Below, piece by piece: positions 6,749 through 11,281 of a stretch of 11,281 nucleotides of DNA. The notes beneath the pieces are model-generated. The model searched no databases, had not been told where the DNA came from, and was given only the letters and a program-made list of their open reading frames with translations. Numbering within the stretch: position 1 is the stretch's first letter; the number at the start of each line of letters is the position of its first letter. The translations under genes were made by a program, and so were the position numbers. This stretch comes from SVEL01 sp964573715 (GTDB lineage Bacteria > Bacillota > Clostridia > Lachnospirales > Lachnospiraceae): positions 1 through 11,281 of the forward strand of contig CAZNKR010000051.1 of NCBI GenBank assembly GCA_964573715.1, in the 5' to 3' direction.

Positions 6749-8068
6749 TTGACAAAAAACAAGAGATTCAGATATCTTATGATATTGACCATACTTATGA
6801 TTTTGGCTTTTTGTGGCTGTGGTAAGAAGTCCGATAACAGGCAGACAACAACCATAGAAGAGACAGCTGCTAACCAAAGGTATAATAACACAGATACCGC
6901 TGTTGTTATTGGGATTGATTTGGAAGAAATGCATATTTCCTTATCTAGCTTGAGTCAAGGAACAACATACACCTTATCCTATTCAGGTGGTACAAAGATA
7001 CGTTCAAAGAATGATGTTGAACTTACAATGTCTCAGATTGCCGTAGGCGAATTGGTGGATGTATATTATGTACTAGGTAGTCAAAGACTGATTGAAATGA
7101 ATGAGTCAAAGACCGCTTGGGAGAACACTTTGGTTAACAAGTGGAAGGTGGATTATGATTTACAAAAGATAACAATTGGTAGCACAACCTATAAGTATGA
7201 TGATAGTATTTTTATCTCCTCTAATGGTAAAAAAATTCCAATAGAAGAGGTTAGCGGGGTAGATGAACTTATAGTAAAAGGAATAGACAATAAGGTTTGT
7301 TCAGTTATTGTTGAAAAAGGTCATGGATATATTAGGCTAGTTGATGATACTAATATGGTAGATGGACTTATAGAAGTGGGTACAAAGATTATGACCATAA
7401 TAACTAAGGATATGGTGATTGTTGCACCAGAAGGTACCTACAACCTTACAGCTACTAAGAATGGAAGTGGAGGAACTAAGGAGATAACAGTAAACAGAGA
7501 CGAAGAACTAATAGTAAGTCTTAGTCAGTTTGCAACAGCTGTTACCAGATATGGTGATGTGAATTTTACAGTTACTCCAAGTGATGCAAGTGCTATATTA
7601 TATGTTGATGGTGTTGCCACCGCATATAATGAACCGATATCTATGTCATATGGCAAACACCGAATTGTATTTACATCAAATAATTACGACACATATTCCA
7701 AAACCATTACAATTGCATCATTATATACAAATATTAATATAGATATGTCTGGTGAAGAGGAAACAACAGTTGAAGAAGAAACAACAACTGAAGGGTCAAA
7801 CAATTCATCAGAAGAAGAAACAAATTATTCTACAAGCATTGGCACATACAACAGTAAGGTATATATTACTGCTCCAGAAGGTGCTAAAGTATATTATGAT
7901 GGCGTATCCGTAGGAAACGCTCCATGCACAGTTTCTAAAACTGAAGGAGTGCATACCGTTTTGCTAATGAAGACAGGATATGTTTCAAAGGTATATACAT
8001 TATATTTGGATAAAACTACAGAGGATATCTCTCTTAGATATCCAGAAATGACAAAAACAGATGAATAG
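6749..8068 (+). CDS. PEGA-domain lipoprotein
   Basis: Predicted secreted, lipid-anchored surface protein of 439 residues, exact role unknown. The N terminus has basic residues, a hydrophobic stretch (9-22) and a lipobox-like FCGC with Cys24 as the likely lipidated residue, followed by GKK. Residues 45-220 form an unrecognised beta-rich region with two similar halves, the second containing EKGHGYIRL. PEGA-like units follow: a weak one at about 221-262, a clear one at about 268-326 (ILYVDGVA...GKHRIVF...Y), a Glu/Thr/Ser-rich flexible linker (335-359), and another clear one at about 368-422 (APEGAKVYYDGVSVG). PEGA repeats are found in envelope proteins and are thought to bind wall or surface polymers. 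The TTG start is supported by AGATGGTGAT (6736-6745), and the nearby ATG 6744 hits a stop after two codons. The gene is 19 bases ahead of pgcA in one operon. Confidence 0.85.
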   Translation: MTKNKRFRYLMILTILMILAFCGCGKKSDNRQTTTIEETAANQRYNNTDTAVVIGIDLEEMHISLSSLSQGTTYTLSYSGGTKIRSKNDVELTMSQIAVGELVDVYYVLGSQRLIEMNESKTAWENTLVNKWKVDYDLQKITIGSTTYKYDDSIFISSNGKKIPIEEVSGVDELIVKGIDNKVCSVIVEKGHGYIRLVDDTNMVDGLIEVGTKIMTIITKDMVIVAPEGTYNLTATKNGSGGTKEITVNRDEELIVSLSQFATAVTRYGDVNFTVTPSDASAILYVDGVATAYNEPISMSYGKHRIVFTSNNYDTYSKTITIASLYTNINIDMSGEEETTVEEETTTEGSNNSSEEETNYSTSIGTYNSKVYITAPEGAKVYYDGVSVGNAPCTVSKTEGVHTVLLMKTGYVSKVYTLYLDKTTEDISLRYPEMTKTDE

Positions 8069-8087
8069 AATTTTAGGAGGCAAAAAG

Positions 8088-9821
8088 ATGAGTTACAAAG
8101 AGATTTACATGCAATGGTTACAAAACCCATATTTTGATGCTGCAACAAAGGCTGAGTTAGAGGCAATAAAAGACGATGAAAAAGAAATAGAAGATCGTTT
8201 TTATACTGAACTTGAGTTTGGTACAGCTGGACTTAGAGGAGTAATTGGCGCAGGTGTTAATCGTATGAATATCTACACTGTTAGAAAGGCTACACAGGGT
8301 CTTGCTAATTACATTATTAAACTTGGTGGACAGACTAAGGGTGTTGCTATTGCATTTGACTCAAGAAGAATGTCTCCTGAATTCGCAGATGAAGCTGCAC
8401 TTTGTCTTGCAGCAAATGGAATAAAAGCTTTTGTATTTGAAAGCTTAAGACCAACTCCAGAGCTCTCTTTTGCAGTAAGACAGCTTAAATGTATTGCTGG
8501 AATAAACATTACAGCTAGTCATAATTCTCCTGAATATAATGGATACAAGGTATATTGGGAAGATGGTGCTCAAATCACACCTCCTCATGATGGAGGCATT
8601 ATGGCAGAGGTTAAAGCAGTTACAGATTATGCTATTGTTAAAACAATGGAAAAGACAGCAGCAGTTAGTGCCGGTCTGTATGAAGTTATTGGGGCCGCTA
8701 TTGATGATGCATATATGGTAAAGCTTAAAGAGCAGGTTAAAAGACCCGAAGCAATAAAAGCTATGGCAAAGGAATTAAAGATAGTTTATACACCTCTTCA
8801 TGGTACTGGAAATATTCCAGCAAGAAGAGTACTTTCTGAGCTTGGTTTTGAAAATGTTTATGTTGTTCCAGAACAGGAATTGCCAGATGGAGAATTCCCA
8901 ACTGTAAGCTATCCAAATCCAGAATCAGAAGAAGCTTTTGAACTTGCACTTAAGCTTGCAAAAAAGGTAGATGCAGATTTGGTTTTAGCAACAGATCCTG
9001 ATGCAGATAGACTTGGAGTTTACGTTAAGGATTCTAAGAGCGGAGAATACATTACCTTGACAGGAAATATGTCTGGATGTCTTTTAGCTGAATATGAGAT
9101 TAGCCAAATTAAAGAGCTTTCAGGTATTCCATCAGATGGAGCATTAATTAAAACAATAGTAACAACAAATATGGCAGATGCTATTGCAAAATATTATAAT
9201 ATAAATCTCATTGAAGTACTTACTGGATTTAAGTTTATAGGTCAGCAGATACTTGGTTTTGAACAAAGTGGAAAGGGAACCTATCTATTTGGATTTGAGG
9301 AAAGCTATGGATGTCTTATAGGTACTCATGCAAGAGATAAGGATGCTATTGTTGCTACTATGGCATTATGTGAAGCGGCTGCATATTATAAGACTAAAAA
9401 TATGACATTGTGGGATGCAATGATAGCTATGTACGATAAATATGGTTATTACAAGGATGATGTAAAGGCTATTACACTTAAGGGTATTGAAGGATTACAA
9501 AAAATTCAGGATATTCTTAATACACTTAGAACAAATACACCAGTTAAGGTTGGAAACTATACAGTAACATCAGCAAGAGATTATAAGCTTGATACTATTA
9601 AGGATATGTCTACAGGTGCAGTTACTCCAACAGGACTTCCATCATCAAATGTATTATATTTTGATTTAACAGATGATGCTTGGTTATGTGTTAGACCATC
9701 AGGTACAGAACCAAAAGTTAAATTTTACTATGGCGTAAAAGGTAAATCACTTGAGGATGCTAATGAATTGTCCGCAAAGCTTGGTGAAGAAGTATTAGCA
9801 ATGATTAATTCAATGCTCTAG
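8088..9821 (+). CDS. pgcA: Alpha-phosphoglucomutase / phospho-sugar mutase
   Basis: Interconverts glucose 1-phosphate and glucose 6-phosphate in the cytosol, linking glycolysis to UDP-glucose, glycogen and envelope polysaccharide synthesis. It has 577 residues, the size of Bacillus PgcA. All four active-site elements are visible: the phosphoserine loop TASHNSPEYNGYK (Ser144; the usual HNP is HNS here), the metal loop TDPDADRLG (Asp303, 305, 307), the sugar loop GFEESYG (Glu404, Glu405, Ser406), and the phosphate-binding RPSGTEPK near residue 536. I chose ATG 8088 because TTAGGAGG (8073-8080) is 7 bases before it. The in-frame ATG 8061 overlaps the lipoprotein gene and would place that site inside the coding region. 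Phosphomannomutase or a dual-specificity enzyme cannot be excluded. Confidence 0.93.
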   Translation: MSYKEIYMQWLQNPYFDAATKAELEAIKDDEKEIEDRFYTELEFGTAGLRGVIGAGVNRMNIYTVRKATQGLANYIIKLGGQTKGVAIAFDSRRMSPEFADEAALCLAANGIKAFVFESLRPTPELSFAVRQLKCIAGINITASHNSPEYNGYKVYWEDGAQITPPHDGGIMAEVKAVTDYAIVKTMEKTAAVSAGLYEVIGAAIDDAYMVKLKEQVKRPEAIKAMAKELKIVYTPLHGTGNIPARRVLSELGFENVYVVPEQELPDGEFPTVSYPNPESEEAFELALKLAKKVDADLVLATDPDADRLGVYVKDSKSGEYITLTGNMSGCLLAEYEISQIKELSGIPSDGALIKTIVTTNMADAIAKYYNINLIEVLTGFKFIGQQILGFEQSGKGTYLFGFEESYGCLIGTHARDKDAIVATMALCEAAAYYKTKNMTLWDAMIAMYDKYGYYKDDVKAITLKGIEGLQKIQDILNTLRTNTPVKVGNYTVTSARDYKLDTIKDMSTGAVTPTGLPSSNVLYFDLTDDAWLCVRPSGTEPKVKFYYGVKGKSLEDANELSAKLGEEVLAMINSML

Positions 9822-9834
9822 GAGGAAAAGACAT

Positions 9835-10233
9835 ATGGCAGAAAATGTAGAATACAAATGGTTTGATAGAAAGAGAACGATTTTTGGTCTTCCTCTTACA
9901 TTTACAAAATATATGACAACAGATGAGAAATTTATCATTAAAACTGGATTTTTCTCTATAAGAGAAGAAGAAATACGCTTATATAGAATAATGGATATGA
10001 CATTGAACCGAAGCTTTCGTGAAAGAATTTTTAAACTAGGAACAATTCATGTAATTTCTTCAGATAAATCAACTTCAGATTTTGATATAAAAAGAATTAA
10101 GAATTCAAAAAAAGTTAAAGAGCTTTTATCGGATTTGGTTGAAGCATCTAGAAGAAAGAATAGAGTTTCTGCAAGGGAATTTATGAGTGCAGACGTTGAT
10201 AATGATGAAGATTTAGATGATGAATTTCATTAA
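9835..10233 (+). CDS. Bacterial PH-domain (bPH2/YdbT-like) protein
   Basis: Small soluble protein of 132 residues without membrane segments or signal peptide. Residues of about 22-102 have the layout of the bacterial pleckstrin-homology-like domain bPH_2 (old DUF304): a strand ending KFIIKTGFFS, then the signature EIRLYRIMDMTLNRSFRERIFKLGTI (split here as EIRLYRIMDMTLN and RSFRERIFKLGTI), then IHVISSD and a final helix KNSKKVKELLSDLVE. The tail is acidic (ADVDNDEDLDDEF). Its function is not known, and the domain usually occurs in membrane-associated proteins. AGGAGG (9820-9825) overlaps the pgcA stop codon, so it is translated from the same message and closes the operon just before a terminator. 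Confidence 0.8.
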   Translation: MAENVEYKWFDRKRTIFGLPLTFTKYMTTDEKFIIKTGFFSIREEEIRLYRIMDMTLNRSFRERIFKLGTIHVISSDKSTSDFDIKRIKNSKKVKELLSDLVEASRRKNRVSAREFMSADVDNDEDLDDEFH

Positions 10234-10239
10234 AATTAG

Positions 10240-10269
10240 TCGAGTAGGCTTATGCCTACTCGATTTTTT
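10240..10269 (+). terminator. Intrinsic terminator of the PEGA-pgcA-PH operon
   Basis: A perfect 10-bp stem, TCGAGTAGGC (10240-10249) with GCCTACTCGA (10254-10263), has a TTAT loop and is followed directly by six Ts (10264-10269). It begins 7 bases after the PH-domain gene stop. It isolates the next gene, which therefore needs its own promoter. Confidence 0.93.
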
Positions 10270-10318
10270 ATTTGAATTATTTAGAAAGTATAAAATAAAA
10301 ATCATTTAGAAATGCTAT

Positions 10319-10345
10319 TAATATATATGTGGGTAGTGCCGATAT
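10319..10345 (+). promoter_or_regulatory. Candidate sigma-D (SigD/FliA-type) promoter
   Basis: GCCGATAT (10338-10345) equals the -10 element given for Bacillus subtilis SigD (TAAA-N15-GCCGATAT). Fifteen bases upstream is TAAT (10319-10322), three of four for the -35. It is on the right strand, in the 196-base intergenic region, after a terminator and about 85 bases before the next start codon. SigD drives late flagellar and autolysin genes in Firmicutes. Whether this genome encodes SigD cannot be seen. Confidence 0.6.
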
Positions 10346-10384
10346 ATATTTAAAGTAAATATCCATTATAGGATGGAAAGCATT

Positions 10385-10423
10385 ATATCAAAAGGATTTG
10401 ATATTTAAGCGACACAAGGAGGT
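10385..10423 (+). promoter_or_regulatory. Leader with GGA hairpin and GGA-containing ribosome-binding site (possible CsrA target)
   Basis: ATATCAAA (10385-10392) and TTTGATAT (10397-10404) form a perfect 8-bp stem with AGGA exposed as a tetraloop. The next GGA lies within ACAAGGAGGT (10414-10423), which contains the Shine-Dalgarno sequence and matches the CsrA selection consensus ACARGGAUGU at nine of ten positions. The two GGAs are 24 bases apart. CsrA binds GGA in hairpin loops and at ribosome-binding sites. Any AGGAGG resembles such a site, so this is a hypothesis resting mainly on the hairpin. Confidence 0.4.
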
Positions 10424-10429
10424 AGAAAA

Positions 10430-11167
10430 ATGAGTGTGAATCAAACAGATCTAAATTCTAAGGTTGAAGCATATGCAACATATGGTACAACCAATCAAAC
10501 ACAGATAAAATCAGCAAAAAGCAATTATGGAAAAACGGTAGGGCAGCCAGAACTAAGTGATGAGGCTACAAAATACTATGAAAAACTTAAAAAGAAGTTT
10601 GGAAATATGGATTTTGTTTTAGTTAGTTCCGATATGAAACAGCAGGCACAGGCAAATGCTTCTAAGTATGCCAATGCAGCAAAAACAGTAGTTCTTATCG
10701 ACGAAGAAAAAATTGAAAGAATGGCTACAGATGAAAATTTCCGAAAAAAATATGAAGGAATTATCAGCGGCGCAACAGCAAATCTGGCTAGTTTGAAACA
10801 AAGTATAGAAAGCACTGGTGCAAATGTTAAAGGGTATGGAATGCAGGTCAATGATGGTGGAAATACATCATTTTTTGCAGTACTTAAAAAATCCAGTGAA
10901 GCTCAAAAGGCTAGAATAGAAAAAAGAGCAGAAAAAAATAGAGAAGCAAAAAAGGCAGAAGCAAAAAAAGCAGAGGCAAAATCATCAAATAAATCAAAGG
11001 TGGATAATCAAAAAGATACGGATGATGATGAAACCATTACCATTACAGCATCTTCAATTGATGAGCTGCTTTCAAAAATACAAGACTATTCACTTGAACA
11101 ACGTAGTAATAATGTGGTAACCAAGGAAGAGAAGATGGTTGGACAAAATATTGATTTCAGAGGATAA
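10430..11167 (+). CDS. DUF6033-like protein of unknown function
   Basis: A 245-residue protein that I associate from memory with the Lachnospiraceae family DUF6033, with no known function. There is no signal peptide and no membrane segment. Residues 1-40 are polar and Asn/Gln/Thr-rich. Residues 41-155 form the conserved-looking core (SDEATKYYEKLKKKFGNMDFVLVSSD, given here in parts: SDEATKYYEKLKKKF and GNMDFVLVSSD; then VVLIDEEKIERMATDE and VKGYGMQVNDGG). Residues 156-190 are a strongly basic helix with a repeated EAKKA pentad. An acidic patch (QKDTDDDE) and a short predicted helix SIDELLSKIQDYSLEQ follow. Its ATG has a perfect AAGGAGGT (10416-10423) 6 bases upstream. It stands alone after a terminator with a sigma-D-like promoter and continues towards a second gene 23 bases downstream. 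Confidence 0.75.
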   Translation: MSVNQTDLNSKVEAYATYGTTNQTQIKSAKSNYGKTVGQPELSDEATKYYEKLKKKFGNMDFVLVSSDMKQQAQANASKYANAAKTVVLIDEEKIERMATDENFRKKYEGIISGATANLASLKQSIESTGANVKGYGMQVNDGGNTSFFAVLKKSSEAQKARIEKRAEKNREAKKAEAKKAEAKSSNKSKVDNQKDTDDDETITITASSIDELLSKIQDYSLEQRSNNVVTKEEKMVGQNIDFRG

Positions 11168-11190
11168 ATCCATAAGGCAGGTGACAAGGT

Positions 11191-11281
11191 ATGAGCTTAA
11201 TTTCAAAGCTTGATACAAATGATGTGGAATATGCAAGCAGATATTTCAAACATTACATCCATTGGCATAGAACGATTAAAA
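11191..11281 (+). CDS. Start of an unrecognised protein, cut by the window edge
   Basis: ATG 11191 opens a frame that stays open to the end of the window (30 codons, starting MSLISKLDTNDVEYASRYFK). Purine-rich AAGG lies just before the ATG and AGGTGA lies 8 bases further upstream. The gap of 23 bases after the DUF6033-like gene suggests the same transcript. The visible part is hydrophilic, with a His/Trp/Tyr-rich stretch (KHYIHWHRTIK) and no signal peptide. Too little is present to assign a family. Confidence 0.6.
   Translation, partial: MSLISKLDTNDVEYASRYFKHYIHWHRTIK

Noticed and set aside
10925..10985. Tandem repeat in the DUF6033 gene
   Set aside because: The period-15 pattern encodes a repeated EAKKA helix in a basic tail. 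It is ordinary low-complexity coding sequence, not a mobile or CRISPR-like repeat.

Overview
The window reads as a chromosomal segment of a low-GC Clostridia bacterium, most likely Lachnospiraceae. Pointers are the archaeal/eukaryotic-type ProRS with a C-terminal zinc knuckle, a PEGA-domain lipoprotein with a Thr/Glu-rich linker, a CotS-type remnant, a DUF6033-like protein, AT-rich codon use, strong AGGAGG sites and TTG starts. The assignment rests on protein style only. A 100-N gap flanked by an exact 55-bp direct repeat shows that this is a draft assembly, possibly metagenome-derived.

Layout, left to right. (i) 76-2334: a promoter and a two-component operon of membrane histidine kinase and OmpR/PhoB-type regulator. 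(ii) 2324-2653, minus strand: remnant of an AI-2E/YtvI-family membrane protein lacking both ends, lying between the regulator and the next gene. (iii) 2613-6121: a translation/RNA cluster of an RluA-family pseudouridine synthase, proS, and a CCA-adding-type nucleotidyltransferase (cca). The 5' end of cca overlaps or abuts proS and its start codon is unclear. (iv) 6122-6676: a CotS/APH-fold fragment broken by the assembly gap. Removing the gap and one repeat copy restores a continuous 103-residue frame. (v) 6677-10269: a probable operon of PEGA lipoprotein, alpha-phosphoglucomutase (pgcA) and a small bacterial PH-domain protein, closed by a clear intrinsic terminator. (vi) 10270-11281: a separate transcription unit with a sigma-D-like promoter and a leader carrying two GGA motifs, one in a hairpin loop and one in the Shine-Dalgarno sequence. 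It drives a DUF6033-like protein and a second gene cut by the window edge.

Most of the window is housekeeping. No CRISPR array, insertion sequence, tRNA, rRNA or defence system was seen. The part most worth following is the last unit. Its promoter and leader resemble flagellin-type control (SigD plus CsrA) applied to a protein of unknown function, although no flagellar gene is visible here. The second most useful observation is the assembly artefact, which creates a false short ORF.
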